From assembly GCF_017833525.1 (NCBI RefSeq), contig NZ_JAFICD010000001.1, forward strand, positions 1,116,001 to 1,180,000: DNA of 64,000 nucleotides, written 5' to 3'. The notes below the pieces were generated by a model that saw nothing but the letters and a program-made list of their open reading frames with translations, ran no database searches and was not told the origin of the DNA. The translations under genes were made by a program, and so were the position numbers. Shown here one piece after another: positions 53,198-62,372 of the stretch. Position 1 is the first letter of the stretch, and the number at the start of each line of letters is the position of its first letter. Origin of the DNA: Duganella sp. 1411. GTDB lineage: Bacteria > Pseudomonadota > Gammaproteobacteria > Burkholderiales > Burkholderiaceae_D.

Positions 53198-54022
53198 ATG
53201 AAAAAAAACCATAACACGGAAACGAAAGCCGTAACGAAGGAAACGCCGGACAGCGACATGCTGGTCGAGGAACGGCGCCGCCGCATCCGCGAGCTGGTCG
53301 GCGAGCGCGGCCGGATCACGGTGGCCGAGCTGGTGGCGATGTTCGACATCTCGCAGGTCACCGTGCGCAGCGACCTCAACGCGCTGGCCGAGATCGGCGC
53401 GGTGGTCCGTACGCGCGGCGGCGCGCTGGCCCAGCGCGCCGACGAGGACCTGCCGATCGGCGTGAAGCAGACGCTGCGCCGCGCCGAGAAGGTCCGCATC
53501 GCCGAGGCGGCCGTGCGGCTGATCGGCGAAGGCCAGACCATCGTGCTCGACTCGGGCACCACGACGGCCGAGATCGCCAAGCAGATACGCGGCCTGAAGC
53601 TGCAGTCGGTCAACGTCATCACCAACGCGCTCAACATCGCGGTGCTGCTGGCCGGCGCGCCGCACGTGACGTTGATCATGCTGGGCGGCGTGCTCAGGCC
53701 CAGCTCGTATTCGCTGGGCGGACCGCAGGCCGAGGCGGCGTTGCAGGGGCTGCACGCGGACATCCTGTTCCTCGGCTTCGACGGCCTGGACCCGGAGATC
53801 GGCGTGATGACGCCGCACCTGCTCGAGGCGCGCCTGAACTCGCGCATGCTGGAGATCGCGCGCAGCGTGGTCGCGGTGGGCGACTCGTCCAAGCTTGGAC
53901 GGCGCAGCCTGTCCGTGATCGCCAGGATCGAACAAGTCGACCGCATCATCACCGACGCCGGCGCGGCGCCGGAGACGGTCGAAGCGCTGCGGGCACGCGG
54001 CGCGCAAGTCACGCTGGTGTAG
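53198..54022 (+). CDS. agaR: DeoR-family regulator, AgaR-like
   Basis: This 274-residue repressor has an N-terminal DeoR HTH (about 25-80: RRIRELVGERGRITVAELVA, ISQVTVRSDLNALAEIG) and a sugar-phosphate effector domain (VLDSGTTTAEIAKQI, NALNIAVLL, LFLGFDGLDPEIGVMTPHLL, EARLNSRM, VGDSSKLGRRSL). From memory it matches E. coli AgaR along its length. It should bind the T-rich boxes found at 44.4-44.7 kb and in its own promoter, and release them on an amino-sugar phosphate. ATG 53198 has GGAAAGA before it; ATG 53183 is the longest form. Confidence 0.9.
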   Translation: MKKNHNTETKAVTKETPDSDMLVEERRRRIRELVGERGRITVAELVAMFDISQVTVRSDLNALAEIGAVVRTRGGALAQRADEDLPIGVKQTLRRAEKVRIAEAAVRLIGEGQTIVLDSGTTTAEIAKQIRGLKLQSVNVITNALNIAVLLAGAPHVTLIMLGGVLRPSSYSLGGPQAEAALQGLHADILFLGFDGLDPEIGVMTPHLLEARLNSRMLEIARSVVAVGDSSKLGRRSLSVIARIEQVDRIITDAGAAPETVEALRARGAQVTLV

Positions 54023-54085
54023 GGAGCGGCAGCGGCCGCGCCCGCGCCGGCCGTGGTCCACCTACACTGACAGACGAGGAAATGT

Positions 54086-56170
54086 ATGAAGCAAGCGCAT
54101 GACAAACGACGCCGCACCCTGCTCGGATGGCTGGCCGGCACGGCCGTGGCATCGACCGCCTCGCCGGCGTGGGCGGCCGCCGGCGGCAACCACATCGCCC
54201 GCGTCGGCGACGCCGCCATGGCGCTGGAATTCGACGGCCAGCTGCGCTGCCGGGTGCTGTCGAAGCACGCGCCCCGCCCCGGCGCCGTCACCGGCTTCGC
54301 CCCGAGCGAAAGGCTGCGCCTGAAGGACGGGCGCTGGATCGAGCGTTTCGCGCTGACGGCGCAGGCGGCCGACCGGGTCGACGGTCCGCACGGCTCCGGC
54401 GTGCGCCACCGCTTCACCGGCGTGTCCGCCGAGGGCGTCGAAAAGACCGTCGCCGTGACCTTCCACGAGCGCCACCCCGGCTTCGCCATCGTGCGCATCG
54501 CCTACCGCAATACGGGCGCCGCACCGCTCGCCGTCACCGCGTGGGCCAACAGCGGCCACACCCTGCGGCCGGCGGCCGGCCGCAAGCCGGAATTCTGGAC
54601 CTTCTCCGGCGCCAGCCACCTGGACCGGCGCGACTGGGTGCAGCCGGTGAAGGCCGGCTTCGACCAGCGCAACTTCATGGGCATGAACGCGTCCGACTAC
54701 GGCGGCGGCACGCCGGCGGCCGACGTCTGGCAGCGCGACTGCGGCCTGGCCGTCGGCCACATCGACACCGTGCCGCGGCTGGTCGCGCTGCCGGTGCGCG
54801 CGGTCAAGGGCGGCGCGGCGATCGGCGTCGAATACGAGCTGGAGGCCACGCTGGCGCCGGGCGAATCGCTCGCCACCCTCGACACCTTCCTGGCGCTGCA
54901 CACGGGCGACTACTTCGCCGCGCTGGATCGCTACCGCCAGGTGATGGCCGAACGCGGCATCCGCTCGCCCGACACGCCCGCCGAATGCTACGAGCCGATC
55001 TGGTGCGCCTGGGGCTACGAGCGCGACTTCACCATCCCGCTGATGGTCGGCACGCTGCAAAAAGCCAAGGAACTGGGCCTCGAATGGGCGGTGCTCGACG
55101 ACGGCTGGCAAACCAACGAGGGCGACTGGAAGCTCGACCGCAAGAAGTTCCCGGCCGGCGAGGCGGACATGCGCGGCCTGGTGGGCGCGATCAAGGACGC
55201 CGGCCTCAAGCCGCGGCTGTGGATCACGCCGCTGGCGGTCGATCCCGGCTCGGACCTGCTGCACGACCACACCGACATGCTGTTGCTGGACAAGGACGGC
55301 GCGCCGCAGCTGGTGACGTGGTGGAACAGCCTGTATCTGTGCCCGGCCTACCAGCCGACCATCGACATGACCCGCGACCTGGTGCGCAAGATCCTCGGCG
55401 AATGGGGCTACCAGGGCCTCAAGCTCGACGGCCAGCACCTGAACGGCGTGGCGCCCTGCCACAACCCGGCGCACAAGCACGCGCGGCCGGAGGAATCGTT
55501 CGAGAAGCTGCAGGACTTCTGGAAGATGGTGTACGACACCGCGCGCGAGGTCAACCCGAATGCCGTCGTCGAGCTGTGCCCGTGCGGCACCTCGTACGCC
55601 TTCCACAACATGCCGTACATGAACCAGGCGCCGGCCGCCGATCCGCTGTCGTCGTGGCAGGTGCGGCACAAGGGCAAGACGCTGAAGGCGCTGATGGGAC
55701 CGTCCGCGCCGTACGCCGGCGACCACGTCGAGCTGAGCGACGGCGGCGAGGACTTCGCCTCCACCGTCGGCATCGGCGCCGTGCTGTCGACCAAGTTCAC
55801 CTGGCCGGTCGATCCCAAGCCCAAGGACAGCTTCCTGCTGACGCCGGCGCGCGAGGACAAATGGCGCAAGTGGATCGGCATCTATCGCGACAAGATGCTG
55901 CCGAAGGGCCTGTATCGGGGCGAGCTATACGATATCGGCTTCGACCGGCCGGAGGGCCACGCGGTCGAAAAGGATGGCAGCATGTATTTCGCCTTCTTCG
56001 CGCCGCGCTGGGACGGGCCGGTGGAGCTGCGCGGCCTCGGCCCCGGACGCTGGCGCCTGCGCGACTACGTCGACGGCCGCGAGCTGGGCGAGCTGCGCGC
56101 GGCGGCCGGCACGGCGACGGTGGCGCTGCGCTTCGAGCACGCGTTGCTGCTGGAGGCGGCGCGGGTGTGA
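54086..56170 (+). CDS. Tat-exported GH36/GH27-like alpha-galactosidase or alpha-N-acetylgalactosaminidase
   Basis: The 694-residue enzyme has a twin-arginine signal (KRRRTLLGW), an N-terminal beta-sandwich (about 40-290) and a TIM barrel. Key motifs are WCAWGYERD, VLDDGWQTNEGDW, KPRLWITPLAVDPGSD, the likely nucleophile Asp in GLKLDGQHLNG, and VELCPCGTS. The KxDG and DDGW motifs are those of clan GH-D. Its place next to an AgaR-like regulator and the AgaZ/AgaS/kinase operon suggests that it frees terminal GalNAc or galactose from glycans (inference). GAGGA precedes ATG 54086. Folded export suits an enzyme that needs a cytoplasmic fold before secretion. Confidence 0.85.
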   Translation: MKQAHDKRRRTLLGWLAGTAVASTASPAWAAAGGNHIARVGDAAMALEFDGQLRCRVLSKHAPRPGAVTGFAPSERLRLKDGRWIERFALTAQAADRVDGPHGSGVRHRFTGVSAEGVEKTVAVTFHERHPGFAIVRIAYRNTGAAPLAVTAWANSGHTLRPAAGRKPEFWTFSGASHLDRRDWVQPVKAGFDQRNFMGMNASDYGGGTPAADVWQRDCGLAVGHIDTVPRLVALPVRAVKGGAAIGVEYELEATLAPGESLATLDTFLALHTGDYFAALDRYRQVMAERGIRSPDTPAECYEPIWCAWGYERDFTIPLMVGTLQKAKELGLEWAVLDDGWQTNEGDWKLDRKKFPAGEADMRGLVGAIKDAGLKPRLWITPLAVDPGSDLLHDHTDMLLLDKDGAPQLVTWWNSLYLCPAYQPTIDMTRDLVRKILGEWGYQGLKLDGQHLNGVAPCHNPAHKHARPEESFEKLQDFWKMVYDTAREVNPNAVVELCPCGTSYAFHNMPYMNQAPAADPLSSWQVRHKGKTLKALMGPSAPYAGDHVELSDGGEDFASTVGIGAVLSTKFTWPVDPKPKDSFLLTPAREDKWRKWIGIYRDKMLPKGLYRGELYDIGFDRPEGHAVEKDGSMYFAFFAPRWDGPVELRGLGPGRWRLRDYVDGRELGELRAAAGTATVALRFEHALLLEAARV

Positions 56171-56296
56171 GCACCGCCGCCAGCGGCAGCGCTGTTGCAA
56201 TGACGCACAGAAACATTTTCTAAAAGCTACAAAATGGCGGTTCCCCCGCGCGAAAGGAGTAAAATAATTACTGCTAATCAATAATCTTGTCATCCC

Positions 56297-58315
56297 GTGA
56301 ACGCATTCCATCGCCCCGCCCCTCGTTTCCGCCTGCGCCAGGGCACGCTGTTGATCGTGCTGGCGCTGGCGGCGGCCCGCGCGGCGGCCGGCCCCGAGCC
56401 GGAGGAATTGAGCACGCTGCCGCTCGAGAGCCTGATGGACGTGACGATGGTGACGTCGGCCTCCCGCTTCGCCCAGCGCGTCAGCGACGCGCCGTCGGCG
56501 GTGTCGGTGCTGACCTCGCAGGATGTGCGCGAGCATGGCTGGCGCACCCTGGGCGACGCGCTGGCCTCCCTGCCCGGCCTGTACGTGTCGAGCGACCGCA
56601 ATTACGACTACCTGGGCGCGCGCGGCTTTCTGCGCCCGGGCGACTACGACAGCCGCTTCCTGCTGCTGATCGACGGCGTGCGCGTCAACGACAGCGTCTA
56701 CGACCAGGCCTCGATCGGCGACGACAGCCTGGTCGACATGGACCTGGTCGAGCGCATCGAATACGTGCCGGGGCCGGGGGCCGCCGTGTACGGCTCGAAC
56801 GCGCTGTTCGGCGTCATCAACGTCATCACCAAGACCGGCAGCGCGCTGGCCGGCGCCCAGGGCGCGGTGTCGGCCGGCAGCCGCGGCGAGCGGCGCGGGC
56901 GCGCCAGTTACGGCTACCACAGCCAGGACGGCACCGACCTGCTGCTCTCCGTCAAGGCCTCGACCCGCCGCGGCGACGCCCTGTACGCGCCCGAATACGA
57001 CACGCCCGAGCAGAACCACGGCCTGGCCGAAGGCTTGGACTACCAGCGCGCGCACGGCGCCTTCGTCAAGGCCAGCCGCGGCGGCTGGGGCGTCAGCGCC
57101 GGCTACATCGAGCGCGTCAAGGGCGTGCCGACGGCATCGTTCGGCGCCGTGTTCAACGCTCCCTACCACACGCGCGACACGCAAAGCTTCGCCAGCGTCG
57201 CCTACAACGCCGCGCCGGCCGACGACGTCGCGCTGTCGACGCGGCTCGACTGGGGCCGCGCCGACTACCTGGGCGTGGGCTGGTATCCGGACGCCGAGGG
57301 CCGCGTCCGCCAGAACATCGACGGCGACCACGCCGCGTGGTACGCGCTCAACCTCAACGCCACCTTCACCGGCCTGGCCGGGCACAAGCTGCTGGCCGGC
57401 CTGGACGCGCAGCGCAACGCCCGCCGCGACCAGTTCAACTTCAACCAGGACCCGTACCAGCAGGAACTGGACGACCGCCGCGCCGACAGCCGGCTGGGCG
57501 CCTACGTCGAGGACGAAATGCGGCTGGCGCGCAAGGTGGTGGTCAACGCCGGCCTGCGCTTCGACCGCGACAGCATCACCGGCACGCGCCTGAGCCCGCG
57601 CGCGGCGCTGATCTGGCAGCCCGGCGCGGCCGACACGCTCAAGCTGATCTACGGCACCGCCTACCGCTCGCCCAACGCCTACGAGCTGTATTACGCGGTG
57701 GGCGTGGCCGACGGCGGCCAGGCCGCCAACCCGGGCCTGCGCGCCGAGGAGATCTCCACCCACGAACTGGTGTGGGAACGCCAGCCCGACGCCTACAGCA
57801 AGGTGTCGCTGGCCGTGTTCCACTACCGGATCTCCGGGCTGATCACCGAGACGGTGCGCCGCGACGGCATGCTCATGTTCGACAACACCGAGCGCGCCTC
57901 CGCCAACGGCATGGAACTGGCGGCCGAACGGCTGTATCCGGGCGGCACCCGGGTGCGCGCCAACTACGCCTGGCAACGCGCGCGCGACGGCGACGGCGCC
58001 AGCCTGGTCAATTCGCCGCGCCACCTGGCCAAGCTCAACGCCACCTGGCCGCTGCCGGGCGAGGCCCTGCGGCTGGGCGTGGAGGGCCGCTGCATGTCGC
58101 GCCGGCTCACCGAACATACGACCGCCGCCGGCTACTGCAACTGGAACCTGACCTTGCTGCCGGCGCGCCGGCGCGCCGCCGGCCTCGATTGGTCGCTCAG
58201 TTTTTACAACGCCGGCGACCACCGCTATGCCGACCCGGCCGGCCCGGCCTTCGTGCAGGAAGCCATTCCGCGCGAAGGGCGCACCATCGTCACCAAAATC
58301 GGTTATGCATTCTGA
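56297..58315 (+). CDS. TonB-dependent receptor, compact BtuB/FepA-like type
   Basis: This 672-residue outer-membrane receptor has an N-terminal signal region, a plug (about 50-175: SDAPSAVSVLTSQDVREHG, LGDALASLPGLYVSSDR, LLIDGVRVNDSVYD, VERIEYVPGPGAAVYGSNAL) and a barrel ending TKIGYAF. The start is GTG 56297 without a clear ribosome site; no better start exists. The gene overlaps the YfiR-type gene by 11 bases, and that gene overlaps a GGDEF-EAL gene, so receptor and c-di-GMP enzyme are made together. The receptor may therefore report on a ligand as well as import it. Confidence 0.87.
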   Translation: MNAFHRPAPRFRLRQGTLLIVLALAAARAAAGPEPEELSTLPLESLMDVTMVTSASRFAQRVSDAPSAVSVLTSQDVREHGWRTLGDALASLPGLYVSSDRNYDYLGARGFLRPGDYDSRFLLLIDGVRVNDSVYDQASIGDDSLVDMDLVERIEYVPGPGAAVYGSNALFGVINVITKTGSALAGAQGAVSAGSRGERRGRASYGYHSQDGTDLLLSVKASTRRGDALYAPEYDTPEQNHGLAEGLDYQRAHGAFVKASRGGWGVSAGYIERVKGVPTASFGAVFNAPYHTRDTQSFASVAYNAAPADDVALSTRLDWGRADYLGVGWYPDAEGRVRQNIDGDHAAWYALNLNATFTGLAGHKLLAGLDAQRNARRDQFNFNQDPYQQELDDRRADSRLGAYVEDEMRLARKVVVNAGLRFDRDSITGTRLSPRAALIWQPGAADTLKLIYGTAYRSPNAYELYYAVGVADGGQAANPGLRAEEISTHELVWERQPDAYSKVSLAVFHYRISGLITETVRRDGMLMFDNTERASANGMELAAERLYPGGTRVRANYAWQRARDGDGASLVNSPRHLAKLNATWPLPGEALRLGVEGRCMSRRLTEHTTAAGYCNWNLTLLPARRRAAGLDWSLSFYNAGDHRYADPAGPAFVQEAIPREGRTIVTKIGYAF

Positions 58316-58811
58316 ACCGAACTCCATCAAAGCCGCGCTGCTGTGGTGCGTCGCGCTGGTGCTGCTGACGCTGGCCCGCTCCGGCAGCGCGCAGACCGAC
58401 GACGCCGCGCTCAAGGCGGCCTACGTCTACAACATCGCCCAGTTCACCATCTGGCCGGGCGCGGCGGGCGCGCGCCCGCTGACCGTGTGCCTGAGCGGCG
58501 CGCACGCGCTGTGGGACAGCCTGCGCAAGCTGCGCGGCAGGCCCGTGGGCGAGCGCCCGCTGGCCGTGCTCGAACCCGGCCCGGGCACGCAGTGCGACGT
58601 CGCCGTGCTGCGCGGCGGCGCCGCGCGCCCGACCGAGGCCGCGAGCGGCCTGCTGGTCATCGTCGACGAGCCCAAGCGGGGCTACGCCGGCGCCGTCGCC
58701 CTGGTCGAGGAAGACCAGCACCTGCGTTTCGACATCGATACGGCGGAGGCGGCGCGCGCCGGACTGCGCTTCAGCTCGCGCCTGCTGCAGCTGGCGAGGA
58801 ACGTCCGATGA
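58305..58811 (+). CDS. YfiR-family periplasmic protein (DUF4154)
   Basis: The 168-residue exported protein has a signal peptide (cut after GSAQ) and the YfiR fold: LKAAYVYNIAQFTIWP at the start, LTVCLSGAHALWDSL, CDVAVLRGG, GLLVIVDEP and the end LRFDIDTAEAARAGLRFSSRLLQLAR. In Pseudomonas, YfiR holds the cyclase YfiN inactive from the periplasm. Here the next gene encodes a membrane GGDEF-EAL protein with a periplasmic CHASE8-like domain, the matching partner. Its TGA overlaps the next ATG (ATGA). Confidence 0.9.
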   Translation: MHSEPNSIKAALLWCVALVLLTLARSGSAQTDDAALKAAYVYNIAQFTIWPGAAGARPLTVCLSGAHALWDSLRKLRGRPVGERPLAVLEPGPGTQCDVAVLRGGAARPTEAASGLLVIVDEPKRGYAGAVALVEEDQHLRFDIDTAEAARAGLRFSSRLLQLARNVR

Positions 58812-60724
58812 GGCGCCCCGCCACGCAAACCGCCGTGCCGATCGCCAGCGCGCTCGGCACCGGCCAAATCATCGCCGCCGCCGCCGCGCTGGTGATCGCC
58901 GGCGCCGTGCTGATCGCCTACCAGCTACTCGACATGCGCCACGCGCTCACCGAGGGCGCCCGGGTGCAGGCGGCCATCGTCGCCGACAGCATCACCGCGC
59001 CGCTGATGTTCGGCGACCGCGACGCCGCCGACGAGGCGTTGCGGGCGTTCCGCTACGCGCCGGGCCTGCGCGCGGTGGGCGTCTACGACAACGAAGGCCG
59101 CCTGTTCGCGGAGTTCTCCTATCCCGACAGCCGCCTGCCGGCGCGCCTGCCCGCCGCCGGCGTGACGCCGGACGGCGTGGTGACCGTGACCGAGCCGGTA
59201 CACTACCGCAACACCATGCTGGGCCGGACGGTTTTACACACCAGTACCGGCAAGCTGCGCGCGGCCATGCTGCGCTACGTCGGCCTGCTGACGGTGGCCT
59301 CGCTGCTGGCCATGCTGGTGGTGGCGGCGCTGAGCCGCAAGACCCGGGCGCGGGTCGCCGCCGCCGAGCGCCAACTCGACTACATGGCCCACACCGACCA
59401 CGTCACGCGCCTGCCCAACCGCCACGCCACCTACGCCCGCCTGGGCGCCGACCTGGATCGCGCGCGCACGCAGGGGTGGCAACTGGCGCTGCTGCTGGTG
59501 GACCTGGACAACTTCAAGCTGGTCAACGACAGCGCCGGCCACGCCGTCGGCGACGAGCTGCTCAAGCAGGTCGCCGGCGCGCTGGCCCGCGCGGTGCGCC
59601 CGGCCGACCTGGTGGGGCGCATCGGCGGCGACGAGTTCGCGATCATCGCCGGCCCCGTGCGCGACCGCGCCGAGGCGCTGGCGCTGGCGGCCGGGGTTAC
59701 GCAGGCGCTGCAGGCGCCGTTCCAGCTCGAGCACGGCGAGTTCTTCGCCACCGCCAGCGTGGGACTGTGCCTGTACCCCGACGACGCCCCCACCATGATC
59801 GAGCTGATGAGTAGCGCCGACACCGCGCTGTACCACGCCAAGCACGGCGGGCGCAACCGGTTCGCCGAGTTCGTGCCGGCGATGACGGCGGCCACCCAGC
59901 GCCGCGCCGCGCTCGAGCGCGAGCTGCGCCGCGCCATCGCCCACGACCGGCTGGCGGTGCACTACCAGCCGCAATTCCATTGCGCCAGCGGCGCGCTGAC
60001 CGGGGTCGAGGCGCTGCTGCGCTGGAACCATCCGGAGCACGGCCCGGTGCCGCCGTCCGAATTCATCCCGATCGCCGAGGACAGCGGCCTGATCGTCCAG
60101 TTGGGCAGCTGGGTGCTGCACCGCGCGTGCGCCGAGGTCGCGGCCTGGGAGCGCGCCGGCGCGCCGCCGATGACGGTGGCGGTCAACATGTCGGCGCGCC
60201 AGTTGCGCGAGCCGGGCTTCCTCGATGATGTGACGCGGGCGCTGACAAACAGCGGGCTGGCGCCGCCGCGGCTGGAGCTGGAACTGACGGAAAGCGTGCT
60301 GATGGAGGACGTGGCCGGCGCCATCGCCTTCATGCAGGCGGTGCGCGCGCTGGGCGTGCGGCTGGCGATCGACGACTTCGGCACCGGCTACTCGTCGCTG
60401 GCCTATCTGCAGACTTTCCCGATCAACCAGCTCAAGGTCGACCGCAGCTTCGTGCAACTGCTGCCGCGCCGCGGCGACACCATCGTCCACGCCATCCTGG
60501 TGCTGGCGCGCGGCTTCGGCCTGTCGGTCGTGGCCGAGGGCGTCGAGGAGCAACAGCAGCTCGACTGGCTGCGCGAGGCCGGCTGCGACATCGCGCAGGG
60601 ATTTTTGCTCGGCAAGCCAGTGCCATCGGAAGAATTCGCAGCCCGCTATCTGGGCCGCTACCTTGCTCAACCCTCGGTTGTTGACCAAATCCTGTCAAAT
60701 TCCGCCCAAGTAGGCGGCAAGTAG
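58808..60724 (+). CDS. Membrane GGDEF-EAL protein with CHASE8-like sensor (YfiN-like plus EAL)
   Basis: The 638-residue inner-membrane c-di-GMP enzyme has helix 1 (about 18-42), a periplasmic domain (about 43-150: IVADSITAPLMFGDRDAADE, GVYDNEGRLFAEF), helix 2 (about 155-177), GGDEF (GRIGGDEF; DLDNFKLVND) and EAL ([41 protein letters not shown]). Motifs of both enzymes look intact. The sensor half resembles YfiN/TpbB, which YfiR represses, but YfiN lacks EAL. The 3' end overlaps the convergent gene by 30 bases. Confidence 0.92.
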   Translation: MRRPATQTAVPIASALGTGQIIAAAAALVIAGAVLIAYQLLDMRHALTEGARVQAAIVADSITAPLMFGDRDAADEALRAFRYAPGLRAVGVYDNEGRLFAEFSYPDSRLPARLPAAGVTPDGVVTVTEPVHYRNTMLGRTVLHTSTGKLRAAMLRYVGLLTVASLLAMLVVAALSRKTRARVAAAERQLDYMAHTDHVTRLPNRHATYARLGADLDRARTQGWQLALLLVDLDNFKLVNDSAGHAVGDELLKQVAGALARAVRPADLVGRIGGDEFAIIAGPVRDRAEALALAAGVTQALQAPFQLEHGEFFATASVGLCLYPDDAPTMIELMSSADTALYHAKHGGRNRFAEFVPAMTAATQRRAALERELRRAIAHDRLAVHYQPQFHCASGALTGVEALLRWNHPEHGPVPPSEFIPIAEDSGLIVQLGSWVLHRACAEVAAWERAGAPPMTVAVNMSARQLREPGFLDDVTRALTNSGLAPPRLELELTESVLMEDVAGAIAFMQAVRALGVRLAIDDFGTGYSSLAYLQTFPINQLKVDRSFVQLLPRRGDTIVHAILVLARGFGLSVVAEGVEEQQQLDWLREAGCDIAQGFLLGKPVPSEEFAARYLGRYLAQPSVVDQILSNSAQVGGK

Positions 60725-61060
60725 ACCATCGGAGCTTTCGATACCTAAAACGTCCATTATCGACTCGAGTTCAGAGCCGAAATATTCGCGCCCTTCCGTA
60801 TCGTCGTTCTCAACCAGGACTAAAGACCGCTGAAATTCTGCAAGAACCCAAAGTTTTGTCGGGTTAGCTTGAACTCCATCGATCAGTCGGCGGAGTAAGT
60901 CATTGAGAATCGTTGACAGGCGCTCCTTCTCTTCCCTTGTATTTTCACCGGGAAGAGAGCCGAATTTTTCCACAGCTTTAAGGATGTGCAGTTTTATTAT
61001 CGTCGAGTCGTCTATGTCGATTGGTGCATCAATAACTTCGGAGAGTGGGTCGTCATTCAT
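60695..61060 (-). CDS. Small DUF4844-like protein
   Basis: The 121-residue acidic cytoplasmic protein, ending IMDVLGIESSDGLLAAYLGG, resembles the DUF4844 family as I remember it; the function is unknown. The middle (LRRLIDGVQANPTKLWVLAEFQRSL) is helical. Composition is AT-richer than the neighbours, which marks it as a probable acquisition together with the GH62 gene. ATG 61060 is chosen; a longer frame to 61123 adds a basic leader. Its 3' end lies inside the convergent GGDEF-EAL gene by 30 bases. Confidence 0.6.
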   Translation of the reverse strand: MNDDPLSEVIDAPIDIDDSTIIKLHILKAVEKFGSLPGENTREEKERLSTILNDLLRRLIDGVQANPTKLWVLAEFQRSLVLVENDDTEGREYFGSELESIMDVLGIESSDGLLAAYLGGI

Positions 61061-61276
61061 GTGGGATTTCAATTGGATGGGCCGGGTGCGGAAATCCTTG
61101 GCAGCGCGCGTGCACCCAGGCACGTGAGCGACTTAGCACTTCTGGCACTCTTCATAAAAAAAACAGCGCGCTGCAAAAGTCGCTGCATTCTACCTTATCG
61201 CCACGTACGTGTTTCGGCCTATCCTCCCTGTCGAATTCTGCAAATATTTTTTGATTCGCCAATAGAGGAGATATTA

Positions 61277-62371
61277 ATGAAACTAAAAAAACGCGGTATG
61301 GGAGTAATCGTGTGGGCCACCCTGGCCGTATGTGGTGGGAATCACGCAATTGCCAACGGCGCCACCGATCCCGCCCAGCTGGGATTTAAGTGGACTTCGA
61401 CCCCGCCGCTTATCGCGCCGCAACCAGATTCAAACCAGACAATCTACGGCGTGAAAGATCCTTCGATCGTTTTCGTGAACGGAAAATATCACGTATTCAT
61501 GACGACGGCGGGTTCCAATGGCTGGGGTCTCGGATACACCAGTTTCGAAAAGTGGACGAACCCGTTGGCCGCGAAAATCGTCCCGCTCGACAAGTCGCCC
61601 ATGGGGCCGGGTTATCGCGCGGCGCCGCAGGTATTTTATTTCGCTCCGCAGCAAACCTGGTATCTCGTCTATCAAGGTGCCGATCCGCTGTATTCCACCT
61701 CGAAAGACATCAGCGATCCGCTGTCCTGGAGCGCGCCGAAACCGTTCTTTCCAACCAGCCCCGACATCGTCAAGCCGCCGCAAGGCACCGGCTGGCTGGA
61801 TTTTTGGGTGATCTGCGACGATAAAAAATGCTATCTGTTCAGCACCGACGATAACGGACGTCTGCTTCGGTCGGAAACCGAATTAGCCCAGTTCCCCAAC
61901 GGCTTCCACAACACCGTCGCCGTCATGAACGATAAAAGGGACGACGTGTTCGAGGCGAGCAATACCTACAAGATCGCCAACACGAACACCTACATTACCC
62001 TGGTGGAGGCGATTTCGCCGAAAGGACGCTACTTCCGGATTTGGAAGAGTGAGGGCCTGGAGGGAAAATGGGAGCCATTCTCTTCCGCGCCGATGAACGC
62101 TTTCGCGAGCAGCGATAATGTCGAGCGGATTTGGTCGGAAGGGATTTCCCACGGTGAAATGATCCGGACCAATCCCGATCAGACGATGACGATCGATCCT
62201 TGCCAGCCGCTCGAATACCTCTTCCAGGGGAATGACCCCACGGTACGGGTCGACGATTACATCAAAATTCCGTACCGCTTGGGCGTCATCACGGCGAAGG
62301 GCGAAAATCCAATAAGCGCACTCTGCCGCTATCCGGCGTCCCGCCCGGCCGCCGGGGCGGGGACCAACTAA
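61277..62371 (+). CDS. Glycoside hydrolase family 62 alpha-L-arabinofuranosidase
   Basis: This 364-residue secreted enzyme has a signal peptide (about 1-26) followed by the GH62 five-bladed propeller. Landmarks: FKWTSTPPLIAPQPDSN, GVKDPSIVFVNGKYHVF (catalytic base Asp), GYRAAPQVFYFAPQQTWYLV, GWLDFWVICDD (middle Asp), LFSTDDNGRLLRS, DVFEASNTYK (acid Glu) and SHGEMIR. The enzyme removes arabinose from arabinoxylan. GH62 is mostly fungal and actinobacterial. The gene's codon use is noticeably less GC-rich than its neighbours, so transfer is likely. GAGGAG precedes ATG 61277. It is convergent with the GH3 gene, with one base between stop codons. Confidence 0.92.
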   Translation: MKLKKRGMGVIVWATLAVCGGNHAIANGATDPAQLGFKWTSTPPLIAPQPDSNQTIYGVKDPSIVFVNGKYHVFMTTAGSNGWGLGYTSFEKWTNPLAAKIVPLDKSPMGPGYRAAPQVFYFAPQQTWYLVYQGADPLYSTSKDISDPLSWSAPKPFFPTSPDIVKPPQGTGWLDFWVICDDKKCYLFSTDDNGRLLRSETELAQFPNGFHNTVAVMNDKRDDVFEASNTYKIANTNTYITLVEAISPKGRYFRIWKSEGLEGKWEPFSSAPMNAFASSDNVERIWSEGISHGEMIRTNPDQTMTIDPCQPLEYLFQGNDPTVRVDDYIKIPYRLGVITAKGENPISALCRYPASRPAAGAGTN

Positions 62372-62372
62372 C

